Positions 38,204 to 47,456 of a DNA stretch of 64,000 nt are shown here, in pieces. Under the pieces are notes generated by a model that was given only the letters and a program-made list of their open reading frames with translations, was not told the DNA's origin and searched no databases. The stretch covers positions 737,384-801,383 of the forward strand of contig NZ_FODZ01000003.1 in NCBI RefSeq assembly GCF_900110505.1. The letters are read 5' to 3'. This DNA is from Luteibacter sp. UNC138MFCol5.1 (GTDB taxonomy: Bacteria > Pseudomonadota > Gammaproteobacteria > Xanthomonadales > Rhodanobacteraceae). The stretch's first letter is position 1, and each line of letters starts with the position of its first letter. The position numbers and the translations under genes are program-made.

Positions 38204-39643
38204 TCAGGCGGCCGTGCCGCCGACCGTCATGCCATCCACGCGCAGGGTCGGCTGACCGACGCCGACCGGCACGCTCTGGCCGTCCTTGCCGCAGACACCC
38301 ACGCCTTCGTCGAGGGCGAGGTCGTTGCCGATCATCGAGACGCGCGTCAGCACGTCCGGGCCCGAGCCGACGAGCGTCGCGCCCTTCACCGGGCGCGTCA
38401 CCTTGCCGTCCTCGATCAGGTAGGCCTCGCTCGCGGAGAACACGAACTTGCCGTTCGTGATGTCCACCTGGCCGCCACCGAAGTTCACGGCGTAGAGGCC
38501 ACGCTTCACCGACCGGATGATTTCCTCGGGCTCGCGATTGCCGGCGAGCATGTAGGTGTTCGTCATGCGCGGCATCGGCAGCTGCGCGAACGATTCGCGC
38601 CGGCCGTTGCCGGTCGACTTCACGCCCATCAGGCGGGCGTTGAGCTTGTCCTGCATGTAGCCCTTGAGGATGCCGTTCTCGATGAGCGTGGTGCACTCCG
38701 TCGGCGTGCCCTCGTCGTCGATGCTGAGCGAACCGCGCCGACCCGGCAGCGTGCCGTCGTCGACGACCGTGACACCCTCGGCCGCCACGCGCTGGCCGAT
38801 CCGGCCGGCGAACGCCGAGCTGCCCTTGCGGTTGAAGTCGCCTTCCAGGCCGTGCCCGATGGCCTCGTGCAGGAGCACGCCAGGCCAACCCGGCCCGAGG
38901 ACCACGGTCATGCTGCCCGCGGGCGCGTCCACGGCGTCGAGGTTGACCAGCGCCTGGCGCACGGCCTCTTCGGCGAACGCGTGCGCGCGGCCGTTCTCGA
39001 TCAGCTCGCGATAGCCGTAGCGGCCGCCGCCGCCCGAATGGCCCTGCTCGCGACGGCCGTTCTGCTCGGCGATCACCTGGACGTTCAGCCGCACGAGCGG
39101 ACGCACGTCGGCCGCGAGCGTGCCGTCGGAGCCCGCGACGAGGATGGTATCCATCGTGGCGGCGAGGCTGACGACCACCTGCTTCACCCGCGGATCGCGC
39201 GAGCGGGCGTAGGCATCCACCTCGCGCAGCAGCGCGATCTTCTCTTCGTTCGGCAGGCTCTCCACCGGATCGATGGCGGGATAAAGGCCACGACCGGTGG
39301 CGAGGGAGAGCGACTTGCCCGCACCCGCCCCGCCCTGCGCGATGGCGCGCGCCGCGCGCGACGCCTCGAGCAGCTGCGGAAGCACGATTTCGTCGGAGTA
39401 CGAGAAGCCGGTCTTCTCGCCCGAGATCGCCCGGACCCCGACGCCCTGCTCGATCGAGTGGCTACCGTCCTTCACGATGCCCTCTTCGAGCACCCACGAT
39501 TCGCTGCGCGAATGCTGGAAATACAGGTCGGCCGCATCGATCGACGGCCCCATGAGCTGGGAGAACACGCGATCCAGGTCGGTGGAGGCCAGTCCGCCCG
39601 GGGTGAGCAGGCGGCGTTCGGCGAGCGAAATCAGGGAATCCAT
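38204..39643 (-). CDS. tldD: Metalloprotease subunit TldD
   Basis: A 479-residue protein (E. coli TldD 481). The zinc motif [11 protein letters not shown] has His259, Glu260 and His264; a conserved cysteine lies in the C-terminal [19 protein letters not shown]. Other landmarks are [13 protein letters not shown] and [28 protein letters not shown]. With PmbA it forms a barrel-shaped protease that degrades unfolded peptides. ATG 39643 is preferred over a TTG at 39661. It ends the leuS-to-tldD minus-strand block, 200 bp downstream of yhdP. Confidence 0.96.
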   Translation of the reverse strand: MDSLISLAERRLLTPGGLASTDLDRVFSQLMGPSIDAADLYFQHSRSESWVLEEGIVKDGSHSIEQGVGVRAISGEKTGFSYSDEIVLPQLLEASRAARAIAQGGAGAGKSLSLATGRGLYPAIDPVESLPNEEKIALLREVDAYARSRDPRVKQVVVSLAATMDTILVAGSDGTLAADVRPLVRLNVQVIAEQNGRREQGHSGGGGRYGYRELIENGRAHAFAEEAVRQALVNLDAVDAPAGSMTVVLGPGWPGVLLHEAIGHGLEGDFNRKGSSAFAGRIGQRVAAEGVTVVDDGTLPGRRGSLSIDDEGTPTECTTLIENGILKGYMQDKLNARLMGVKSTGNGRRESFAQLPMPRMTNTYMLAGNREPEEIIRSVKRGLYAVNFGGGQVDITNGKFVFSASEAYLIEDGKVTRPVKGATLVGSGPDVLTRVSMIGNDLALDEGVGVCGKDGQSVPVGVGQPTLRVDGMTVGGTAA

Positions 39644-39754
39644 CGGGTCTGCCGGCAACAATTCATGGGAACCCCGGATCTGGGGTCGAAGGCGCCCAGC
39701 TTAAACCCTGGGCGGCCGTTTGGCAGGTGCATGACGCCGCCGCCGAGGCTCGTC

Positions 39755-39774
39755 GTTCCCGCGAAAGCGGGAAC
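39755..39774. repeat. GTTCCCGC-GAAA-GCGGGAAC hairpin in the yhdP/tldD gap
   Basis: A perfect 8-bp stem with a GAAA tetraloop. The TTCCCGCGAAAGCGGGAA core is a very common intergenic palindrome in proteobacteria. A second short dyad-like stretch, CGCCCGCGAGCGGGCT (from 39809), resembles a decayed REP. Together they occupy the 200-bp gap between yhdP and tldD. Confidence 0.6.
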
Positions 39775-39843
39775 CCACGGCGAGGTAATCGGCTCTCGCG
39801 AGCACCCTTCGCCCGCGAGCGGGCTCCCACATGCTCAGGGTCA

Positions 39844-42800
39844 TCAGCGCAAGGGCGGCGCCGAGGAGGGCGGTCCCTTGTCGATCGGGGTGAATACCGG
39901 CTTGTCCCAGGAACCCGTCACCGAGTAGCGCTTGCGCGCCGCCTGGTTGAGGCCGCGGCCGAGGATGCCCTGGACCGCGAGGCCCGCGGCGGCGCCGACC
40001 GGGCCACCCGCGAGCGCGCCGACCACGGGCAGGCTGCTGCCCACGTGCGGCACGACGAGCACCTGCTGGTCGTAGTCGCGCGCCTTGAGGCCGGCGCGGC
40101 CGGTGATCGTGATCTCGGCCGCCGGGGCGCGGATCTTGAGGTTCTGCGTCGTGGCGTTGCCGTTGGCGAAACGGAAATCGCCGGTGATGGCATCGAACGC
40201 GAATCCCTTGCCGAGCACGTCGCCGAAGTCGAGCGACAGGCGCCGTGGCAGTTCGGTCACCGATACCAGTCCGAACAGGCGCCCCACGCCGGGCTGCACT
40301 TCGAGGATGCGTCCGTTGGCCACGTCGACCTTCAGCGTACCGTCCATGTTGGCCAGAGCGAGGGCGGACGGGCCACCGGGCCACGTGGCGTCGAGGTGCG
40401 CCTCGGTGCGGCCGCCCTGCAGGATGCCCGCGAAACCGAGGGCGTCCATCATGCGGGCGACGTCCTCGGACACGAAGCCCATGACGAGGTGGGTGCGACT
40501 GCGCTTCGCGTCGCCGTTCCAGTCGCCCGTGGCCGTGATCTGCACGTTCTTCGATTGCGCGCGGAGCTGGTCGATGTGCATGCCTTCGTCGGTGGGCCAC
40601 GTCTCGAGGCGCGCCTCGCCAAGCTTCGCCTTGCCCAGCCGCATGTCCGTCACCTGCAGGTGCAGCGGTGGCAGGCTGGCCGGCGCGACGCCGGCTTCGT
40701 TCGCATCGACGGGCTTCTTCGTGGCGTCGGGCGTCGCATCCTCGGCCTTCGCGACCGTGGCGGCGGTCGTCGCCGCGGCGCCCGCGGCGGCCTTGCCCTT
40801 CTTCGCGGCATCCGCCGCGTCGTCGGCGGCGGGCCACCAGAGGCGATCCATCCGTGCCGTGATGCCACGGCGGCGGAGGTCGTCGTTGGGTACCGTGAGC
40901 TGCCCGGCCATGCCGTCGCTGTCGACGCGCAACGCGAGCTCCTGCGGCCCGGGTTTCGCGACGATGTGCATGTTGGCGAAATGCTGGCCGAAGACTTCGC
41001 CGTCGTCGGCGGCGACGTCGAGCGACGACAGACCCGGGCCCGTGCCGCCCGTCGAAAGACCGACGACGTACTGCACCCACCCCGACACGTCGAGCTTCAC
41101 CGCATGACCGCCGATCAGGTAACCCTGCGCGGGCATCGTGGCGGGTGCCGCGCTGCCGAGATTGAACGCGGCGGCGATCGGTTCCTTGTCGGTCGGAAGA
41201 CGCAGACGGCCACGGACCACGTCGCCCAGCGCGAGATCGAGCCGCGCGCCGTCGACCGGAATGCCGACGGTCACCGACAGCGGCGTGGCCACGTTGGCGG
41301 CCTTCTTCACCGGCGTGGGCATGGTCAACTCGACGCCGCGGAGGTCGGAATCGACGCGCAGGGTCTGCGCGGTCTCGTCGCCCTTCCCCGTCTTGCGCAG
41401 ATCGAACCCGACGCGGAAATTCCCGCGCCCCTTCGCGATGTCGCCGAGCCATTTCAGGCTCTCGTACTCGCCGGTCATCTCGCCGACCGTGAACGCGCCC
41501 GACACGGATGCGTCGACGATCGTGGACGGGTCGCCGGTGGCCCCGGCGATCGCGAGGTCGAGCTGCGCCGGCTGTCCGCGGAAAGCCGTCGTGAGACCCT
41601 TCGCGCTGAAGCCCGCGCCGTCGAACGTCATCGGCCCGGTGATCCGGTCGAGGCGCAGTTTCCATGCGTCGGCGACGAGGTCGGCGTCCTTGATCGACGC
41701 CCTGCCCTGCAGGGTGAACGCCTTCGCGTCCTTCAGGGGCAGCAGGAGATTGAACCCGAACTCGCCGGTGCCGCCGAGCTTCATCTTGTCGATGGCCTCG
41801 CGGCTACGGCTCGCCACGGGGCTGTTCTTGATGAAGTCGAGGAAGCTGTTGCCCGTGCCCGCGCCGCTGACCTTCAGGTCGAGCACGCCGTCGGCGAAAT
41901 CGGGAATCGCGGCGGTCGCCGCGCTCACGGCGTTGCCGAGCGAGTGACCCTCGCTGGCTTCGACGTACATCCCGTTGCCGATGAAGTTCGCGGTGACGGA
42001 CACGCCTTCGGCGCGTGGCCAGCCGGCGCCGTAGTCGAGCACGAGATCGTCGATCTCGGCGCGCGCCTCGAACCGTCCTTCCTGGTTGCGGAACGGGAAA
42101 TCGCGCAGGTTGCCGTGGATGAGCGCCGAGCCGCCTTCGATGTGGCCGGACACGAGGCCCCGGTTGAGCCAGTTCTGCGCGCCTTCCGACATCGAATGGA
42201 TCGGCCAGAACAGCTTGGCGGCCGGGACGTCGCCCTCCCCGAGGGCCACGTAGAGGTCCATGAAAGGACCGGTATCGGCGGCGGGGAGCACGATCTCGCC
42301 GCGCGCCTGCCCGCCGTAACCCTCGCCGCGGAAATCGAGCGGATCGACGCCGACGTGCCAGTCGCCGTCTTCCTTGTGCACGGCGATGCTGCCGCCGAGC
42401 GAGGACATCACGAACGGCTTGCGGAAGACGCCCGTGGCGTCGATGGTCGTCGCCTGGGTCGGCAGGCTGAGCGCCAGCGCGCCCTGGTCGCCGAAGATCT
42501 CGCCCTTCAGCGACGAGATGCCGGGCAGCGTGCCGCTGGCGTCGATGCCGAGGCCGGAGAACGACGCGTGCGCGAACGTCACGCCCTCGTCGGAATTCCA
42601 GTCGGCGCGCGCCTGGTCGAATCGCCCGCGCGGCCGCCCTTCGCCGAGCCAGCGCGCCAGCGATGGCGACACGGCCGGCGCCACGCCGCCCCACGGCAGC
42701 AGCGGCGCGAGATCGAGGTTGCGCGCGACCAGCGTGCCGCTGCTCTTGTCGCCCGCATGGCGCAGCACGAGCGCGAGATCGCTGCCGTCGGCGCCCGCCC

Positions 42801-43710
42801 AGTCGATGCGCTCGCCTTCCGGCGTGCGATGCAGATCGACGATGCCGTGCAGTCCGGCGGTCTTCACCGTGCGCGACGGACCGCGCACGGCGAGGTTGTC
42901 GAGATCGATCTTCCACGTCGCGCGCACGACCTGGGCATCGCGCCAGTCGAGCCACGATTCGAAGCGCCCCTTGCCGCCGGCGAGCGCGTAGCCGCCGACA
43001 TCGAAGTCGCCGGTCAGCGCCTTGAAGTCGACGTCGCTGCCGTCGACGTAGATACGCCCGCTCGATCCGTCTTCTGCGAAGCGGCCCGCCGCCGTGAGCA
43101 TGCCGCCGACGTTCTCGCGACGGAGCATCGCGCCGAAGCGGATGGCATGGCCCTGCAGGCTGAGGCGCAGCTGATCCGCGATGAGACCGTAGTGACGCCC
43201 GGTCGTGTCGTCGGCGATGTCGAGGTGCAGGTTGCCGAGCCACAGATCGGCGGACAGGTTGCCGAACGACACCTTCTGGGTACCACCGCCCGCGCCGAAG
43301 CCGTCGATGCTCCAGCGGCCATCCGCCGCGCGCCGGAGGCCCAGCCGCAGGTCGCGCAATTGCAGGTTGATGAGGTGGCGGGACGGCAGGACGAACGCGC
43401 CGAAATCGAGTTTCACCGCGGCTTGCGGCAGGTGCAGCGCGTCGCCGCCCTCGGTCGCGCCGATCGTCACGTCGCGCATCACGAACAACGGGCCCGAGGG
43501 CCGCCAGAAGCCTTCCATCGATGCGAAGTGCACGGGGCGCCGGAGCCGCTCGCTGAGCATCGCCGCGACGCGCTCGGGATAGTGCGCGGCGAGGGGCAGC
43601 AACAGCTGCCCGAGCGCCATCACCAGCGCGAGCGCGACGAGGACGCTCGCGACGAGTCCAAGACCGAGGAATCGCAGGCGGCGTGCGCGATGGCGCCAGT
43701 CCGGACTCAC
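39844..43710 (-). CDS. yhdP: YhdP family AsmA-like envelope protein
   Basis: A 1288-residue protein, close to E. coli YhdP (1266). One N-terminal membrane helix (LGLGLVASVLVALALVMALGQLLLPLA) is followed by RRPVHFASMEGFWRPSGPLFVMRDVTIG, the family start, and a long repetitive beta region of the AsmA/RBG type ending in a DUF3971/AsmA2 module with GVGRLFGLVSVTELPRRLSLDFGDVLGKGFAFD. YhdP, TamB and YdbH form hydrophobic grooves that carry phospholipids to the outer membrane. The GTG at 43710 starts 30 bp after the rng stop. The C-terminal tail (GPPSSAPPLR) is disordered. Confidence 0.93.
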   Translation of the reverse strand: MSPDWRHRARRLRFLGLGLVASVLVALALVMALGQLLLPLAAHYPERVAAMLSERLRRPVHFASMEGFWRPSGPLFVMRDVTIGATEGGDALHLPQAAVKLDFGAFVLPSRHLINLQLRDLRLGLRRAADGRWSIDGFGAGGGTQKVSFGNLSADLWLGNLHLDIADDTTGRHYGLIADQLRLSLQGHAIRFGAMLRRENVGGMLTAAGRFAEDGSSGRIYVDGSDVDFKALTGDFDVGGYALAGGKGRFESWLDWRDAQVVRATWKIDLDNLAVRGPSRTVKTAGLHGIVDLHRTPEGERIDWAGADGSDLALVLRHAGDKSSGTLVARNLDLAPLLPWGGVAPAVSPSLARWLGEGRPRGRFDQARADWNSDEGVTFAHASFSGLGIDASGTLPGISSLKGEIFGDQGALALSLPTQATTIDATGVFRKPFVMSSLGGSIAVHKEDGDWHVGVDPLDFRGEGYGGQARGEIVLPAADTGPFMDLYVALGEGDVPAAKLFWPIHSMSEGAQNWLNRGLVSGHIEGGSALIHGNLRDFPFRNQEGRFEARAEIDDLVLDYGAGWPRAEGVSVTANFIGNGMYVEASEGHSLGNAVSAATAAIPDFADGVLDLKVSGAGTGNSFLDFIKNSPVASRSREAIDKMKLGGTGEFGFNLLLPLKDAKAFTLQGRASIKDADLVADAWKLRLDRITGPMTFDGAGFSAKGLTTAFRGQPAQLDLAIAGATGDPSTIVDASVSGAFTVGEMTGEYESLKWLGDIAKGRGNFRVGFDLRKTGKGDETAQTLRVDSDLRGVELTMPTPVKKAANVATPLSVTVGIPVDGARLDLALGDVVRGRLRLPTDKEPIAAAFNLGSAAPATMPAQGYLIGGHAVKLDVSGWVQYVVGLSTGGTGPGLSSLDVAADDGEVFGQHFANMHIVAKPGPQELALRVDSDGMAGQLTVPNDDLRRRGITARMDRLWWPAADDAADAAKKGKAAAGAAATTAATVAKAEDATPDATKKPVDANEAGVAPASLPPLHLQVTDMRLGKAKLGEARLETWPTDEGMHIDQLRAQSKNVQITATGDWNGDAKRSRTHLVMGFVSEDVARMMDALGFAGILQGGRTEAHLDATWPGGPSALALANMDGTLKVDVANGRILEVQPGVGRLFGLVSVTELPRRLSLDFGDVLGKGFAFDAITGDFRFANGNATTQNLKIRAPAAEITITGRAGLKARDYDQQVLVVPHVGSSLPVVGALAGGPVGAAAGLAVQGILGRGLNQAARKRYSVTGSWDKPVFTPIDKGPPSSAPPLR

Positions 43711-43740
43711 CGGCCCGGCGTCCCGCGACGCGCGCCGGGT

Positions 43741-45228
43741 TCAGAGCAGAACGACATCGAACTGTTCCTGCGAATAATGCTCCTCCGCCTGGAAGCGGAT
43801 GCTCTTGGCGATGAATTCCTCGAGCTCGGCGACCGCCGCCGATTCTTCCTCGAGAATCCGGCCGACGACCTTCGGGCTCGCCATCACGAGGAGTTTCTGC
43901 GCGTTGAACTGACGCACGGCGCGCGTGATCTCGCGGAAGATCTCGTAGATGACGGTTTCCGCGGTCTTCAGCGTGCCGCGGCCGCTGCACGCGGGGCAGG
44001 GCTCGCACAGCTGGCGTTCCAGGCTTTCCGTCGTGCGCTTGCGCGTCATTTCGACCAGGCCCAGCGCGGACATCGGGTACACCGTGGTCTTCGCGTGGTC
44101 CTTCGTCAGGCCTTTCTCGAGCATGCGCAGCACCTGCCGCTTGTGCTCGTCGTCGGTCATGTCGATGAAGTCGATGATGATGATGCCGCCGAGGTTGCGC
44201 AGCCGCAGCTGACGCGCCGCCGCCTGCGCGGCCTCGAGGTTCGTGCGGTACACGGTTTCCTCGAGGTTGCGGCTGCCGAGGTAGCCGCCCGTGTTGACGT
44301 CGATGGTGGTCATCGCTTCGGTCTGGTCCACGATCAGGTAACCGCCGGACTTCAGCGGCACCTCCTTGCGCAGGGCGCGCTGGATCTCGTCCTCCACGCC
44401 GTACAGATCGAAGATGGGCCGTTCGCCGGCGTAGTGCTCGATGCGGTCGGACAGCACCGGCATGAACTTCGCCACGAACTTGACGGTTTTCTCGTAGGTC
44501 TCGCGTGAATCCACGCGCACCTTCTCGATGCCGTCGTTCAGCGAATCGCGCAGCGAGCGCAACGGGAGCGACAGCTCCTCGTACACGCGCTCGCCCACCT
44601 TCGCCTTCTGGATGTTCTCCTGCACGACGCGCCACACCTTGCCCAGGTAGGTCACGTCGAAGGCGAGCGACTCCTCGGACTGGCCTTCCGCGTTCGTGCG
44701 CACGATGTAGCCGAGGTGGTTCTCGCCGATGAGCGGATTGATGATGTCCTTCAGCCGCTGGCGCTCGGCCTCCTCCTCGATGCGCACCGAGACGCCGAGC
44801 GTGCGCGAATGCGGCAGCAGGACGAGGTAGCGCGAAGGAATCGACAGGTGCGTCGACAGGCGGGCGCCCTTGCTCCCGATGGGATCCTTCACCACCTGCA
44901 CGACGATTTCCTGGCCTTCGTGGACAAGCTCCGAAATCGGCGGCACCGGACCGTGCCCGTTCGACTTGCCTTCGCCCGGCGCGTCGGTGGGAGGCAACGA
45001 GGGCCGCACGATGTCCGAGGCGTGCAGGAACGCGGCGCGCTCCAGTCCGATCTCGACGAAGACGGCCTGCATGCCGGGCATCACCCGCTGCACGCGGCCC
45101 TTGTAGACGTTGCCCACGTAGCCGCGCTTCTGCGCGCGCTCGACGTGGACTTCCTGGAGCATGCCGTTCTCGACGATCGCGACGCGGGTCTCACGCGGCG
45201 TGACATTGATCAGGATTTCCTCGCTCAC
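43741..45228 (-). CDS. rng: Ribonuclease G
   Basis: A 495-residue protein, the size of RNase G without the long RNase E tail. It has an S1-type RNA-binding domain (RGYVGNVYKGRVQRVMPGMQAVFVEIGLERAAFLHASDI), a 5'-sensor and RNase H-like region, DNase-I-like catalytic segments (IDVNTGGYLGSRNLEET, IIIIDFIDMTDDEHKRQVL) and the zinc-link CEPCPACSGRGTL. It processes the 5' end of 16S rRNA and some mRNAs. The GTG at 45228 has AGGGA upstream and begins at the conserved SEEILINVTPRETRVA; a weak upstream ATG at 45255 lacks a ribosome site. Operon: maf-rng-yhdP. Confidence 0.95.
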   Translation of the reverse strand: MSEEILINVTPRETRVAIVENGMLQEVHVERAQKRGYVGNVYKGRVQRVMPGMQAVFVEIGLERAAFLHASDIVRPSLPPTDAPGEGKSNGHGPVPPISELVHEGQEIVVQVVKDPIGSKGARLSTHLSIPSRYLVLLPHSRTLGVSVRIEEEAERQRLKDIINPLIGENHLGYIVRTNAEGQSEESLAFDVTYLGKVWRVVQENIQKAKVGERVYEELSLPLRSLRDSLNDGIEKVRVDSRETYEKTVKFVAKFMPVLSDRIEHYAGERPIFDLYGVEDEIQRALRKEVPLKSGGYLIVDQTEAMTTIDVNTGGYLGSRNLEETVYRTNLEAAQAAARQLRLRNLGGIIIIDFIDMTDDEHKRQVLRMLEKGLTKDHAKTTVYPMSALGLVEMTRKRTTESLERQLCEPCPACSGRGTLKTAETVIYEIFREITRAVRQFNAQKLLVMASPKVVGRILEEESAAVAELEEFIAKSIRFQAEEHYSQEQFDVVLL

Positions 45229-45282
45229 CGCCGTCCCTTTTCCTTCAGTCATCATGCTTTATAGCCGTGCGCAGACGACCTG

Positions 45283-45840
45283 TCACTGACCGCGAAGGAG
45301 TTCGGACGTTTCGAACAGCGGAAGGCCCATGACACCGGAGTAGCTGCCGGCCAGGTGCGCGACGAAGGCGCCCGCGCGGCCCTGTATGGCGTATGCGCCG
45401 GCCTTGCCGGACCATTCGCCGCTCGCGACGTAGTCGGCGACGCGCGATGCGTCGAGCGGCGCGAAGCGCACGCTGGACACCGAAATGGCATGACGCTCGC
45501 CCTCCGAATCGACCAGCCAGACGGCGGACACGACACGGTGCTCGCGGCCCGAGAGCCGCGCCAGCATCGCCGCGGCGTCGTCCGCGTCGCGCGGCTTCCC
45601 GAACACCTCGTCGCCCAGGATCACCTCGGTGTCGGCCGCCAGCACGCGCGCACCCGACTCCCCCGCGACGCGCGCGAATCCGGCACGCGCCTTGTCCAGC
45701 GCGACGCGAACCACGTAGTGGTCCGGCGCTTCGCCCGGCGCGCGAACCTCGGCGACGTCGACATCCAGCGTGCGGTGCGGCTGCCCGAGCTGGTCGAGGA
45801 GCTCGCGGCGGCGAGGCGATTGCGAGGCCAGGTACAGCAC
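45283..45840 (-). CDS. maf: Maf-type nucleoside triphosphate pyrophosphatase (YhdE-like)
   Basis: A 185-residue protein. [19 protein letters not shown] is the Maf start with the SQSPRR nucleotide-binding motif; [19 protein letters not shown] supplies the catalytic Asp and Lys, and [16 protein letters not shown] is the C-terminal motif of the dTTP/UTP-specific YhdE group. It removes non-canonical or modified pyrimidine triphosphates and influences cell division. The GTG start has AAGGA seven bases upstream. It lies between rlmH and rng, the standard arrangement. Confidence 0.94.
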   Translation of the reverse strand: MLYLASQSPRRRELLDQLGQPHRTLDVDVAEVRAPGEAPDHYVVRVALDKARAGFARVAGESGARVLAADTEVILGDEVFGKPRDADDAAAMLARLSGREHRVVSAVWLVDSEGERHAISVSSVRFAPLDASRVADYVASGEWSGKAGAYAIQGRAGAFVAHLAGSYSGVMGLPLFETSELLRGQ

Positions 45841-45850
45841 GGCGATTCCT

Positions 45851-46321
45851 TCAGGCGCGGTGATAGGGATGGCCCGCGACGAGCGTCGTGGCGCGGTAGA
45901 GCTGCTCGGCGAGGACGAGCCGCACCAGCATGTGCGGCAGCGTCAGCGGACCGAGCGACCAGCGCTGGTCGGCACGCGCGAGGACATCGGGCGCGTGGCC
46001 GTCCGGCCCGCCGATGAGGAACGCGAGGTCGCGCCCGTTCATCCGCCACTGCTCCAGCTGCTGCCCCAGATCCTCGCTCGACCACGAGCGGCCGCGGCCG
46101 TCGAGGGCGATGACATGGATATCCCGCGGCAGCGCCGCCAGGATGGCCGCGCCCTCGTCCAGGATCGCCCGTGCGTCGTCGCGGCCCTTGCCGCGAACGC
46201 CGGGCTTGATCTCGATCAGGTCGAGGGGCAGCTCGTGCGAGAGGCGTTTGCGATATTCCGCAAATCCTTCGGCCACCCAGGCCGGCATGCGCTCGCCGAC
46301 GGCAATGAGGCGAGCCCGCAT
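45851..46321 (-). CDS. rlmH: 23S rRNA pseudouridine-1915 N3-methyltransferase
   Basis: A 156-residue SPOUT methyltransferase. [27 protein letters not shown] opens the protein; FLIGGPDGH supplies the AdoMet-binding knot loop, with [23 protein letters not shown] and the C-terminal HPYHRA that binds the pseudouridine of 70S ribosomes. It methylates pseudouridine 1915 in helix 69. It follows rsfS by 7 bp, and the two ribosome factors are nearly always adjacent. Confidence 0.97.
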   Translation of the reverse strand: MRARLIAVGERMPAWVAEGFAEYRKRLSHELPLDLIEIKPGVRGKGRDDARAILDEGAAILAALPRDIHVIALDGRGRSWSSEDLGQQLEQWRMNGRDLAFLIGGPDGHAPDVLARADQRWSLGPLTLPHMLVRLVLAEQLYRATTLVAGHPYHRA

Positions 46322-46328
46322 GGCGGGC

Positions 46329-46715
46329 TCAGTCGTTGGCGGCTTCGGCGCCGTCGTCGCCCACGGTCCACAGGCGCTCGAGGCCGTAGAACTCGCGGAT
46401 GCGCGGCATCATGACGTGCACGATGATGTCGCCGAGGTCGACCAGCACCCATTCGGCTTCGGTCTGGCCTTCGACGCCGAGCGGCATCACGCCCGCTTCC
46501 TTCGCGAACTTGATGACTTCGTCGGCGATGGACTTCACGTGGCGGGCCGAGGTGCCCGACGCGATGAACAGGATGTCGGCGATGGAGGTCTTGCCGCGGA
46601 CGTCGATTTCCCGGACGTCCTTGGCCTTGAGGTCTTCAAGGGCTGCCACCACGCGCTTGCGCAGGTGCTCGTTGCCGGCGGCGGATTTGGCCTTGCGGGA
46701 TGCGGTCGAACTCAA
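46329..46715 (-). CDS. rsfS: Ribosomal silencing factor RsfS
   Basis: A 128-residue protein with the DUF143 core: ALEDLKAKDVREIDVRGKTSIADILFIASGTSARHVKSIADEVIKFAKEAG, then GVEGQTEAEWVLVDLGDIIVHVMMPRIREFYGLERLW. It binds uL14 on the 50S subunit and blocks joining with 30S during nutrient limitation. Translation seems to begin at TTG 46715, the only in-frame start that keeps the full helix 1. The N-terminus is Lys/Arg-rich, and the tail GDDGAEAAND is acidic and variable. Confidence 0.96.
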   Translation of the reverse strand: MSSTASRKAKSAAGNEHLRKRVVAALEDLKAKDVREIDVRGKTSIADILFIASGTSARHVKSIADEVIKFAKEAGVMPLGVEGQTEAEWVLVDLGDIIVHVMMPRIREFYGLERLWTVGDDGAEAAND

Positions 46716-46814
46716 GATGGGGAAACCTCGTGCGGCGGAATGCCGGCGTCGCGGCCAGTATAACGCCCGCCCGGGGCGGCGGCGTCAAATGCCGCGGCAG
46801 CTACCGAGGATCCG

Positions 46815-47456
46815 TCAGCGGCCGAGGGCGCGGTACGGCGCCAGCAGCGCCTCGTCGTCGAAGCAGGCCGTGGGGAGGAGGAACCGGGGCTCGCCGCCTG
46901 CCGCGAACGCCTCACGAATGGCCGTGGCGGCGATGTCCAGGGGCGTGATCGCGATGTCGACCACGGAGCCCGCGGGCCCGTGGACGCGGTCGGCGCGGCG
47001 GCCCTCCACGAATCCGGCAAGTTCGCCGGCTGGCTCGTGCGCGGCGCCGGGCCGCGTCAGCACGCCGACGTGCGCGAAGGTGAAGAGGTCCCGCCACAGG
47101 TGCCAGGACGCCAGGCCCGCGAACGCGTCGGCGCCCACCAGCAGCACCAGCGGACGATCGGGGCCGACGTCGGCACGCAGGGAGGCCAGCGTGTCCACCG
47201 TGTAGGAAGGGCCGTCACGGTCGAGTTCGCGGGTGTCGAGGGTCAGGCGATCCTGTCCCGCGAGCGCCGCGCGCAGCAGCGCCACGCGACCGGCCGCGTC
47301 GGCGACCGGCGGCGGCCGGTGCGGTGGCGTCCGGGCCGGGACGAGGCGCACCTCGGCGTGGAGCGCCTCGGCGGCTTCCCACGCGGCGCGCAGGTGGCCG
47401 TGATGGATCGGATCGAAGGTGCCACCCAGGATCGCCAGCGGACGCGGTTCGCTCAT
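46815..47456 (-). CDS. nadD: Nicotinate-nucleotide adenylyltransferase
   Basis: A 213-residue nucleotidyltransferase. GGTFDPIHHGHLRAA is the alpha-phosphate binding motif; VPARTPPHRPPP and SYTVDTLASLRADVG follow, with LVGADAFAGLASWHLW as the adenine site. The TAIREAF segment corresponds to the ISSTxIR motif. It converts NaMN to NaAD in NAD synthesis. Its ATG overlaps the holA stop (ATGA at 47453-47456). rsfS follows after 99 bp. Confidence 0.96.
   Translation of the reverse strand: MSEPRPLAILGGTFDPIHHGHLRAAWEAAEALHAEVRLVPARTPPHRPPPVADAAGRVALLRAALAGQDRLTLDTRELDRDGPSYTVDTLASLRADVGPDRPLVLLVGADAFAGLASWHLWRDLFTFAHVGVLTRPGAAHEPAGELAGFVEGRRADRVHGPAGSVVDIAITPLDIAATAIREAFAAGGEPRFLLPTACFDDEALLAPYRALGR

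Noticed and set aside
39727..44508. A 1593-codon plus-strand open frame opposite yhdP and rng
   Set aside because: Antisense to two recognised genes, with no ribosome site or domain.
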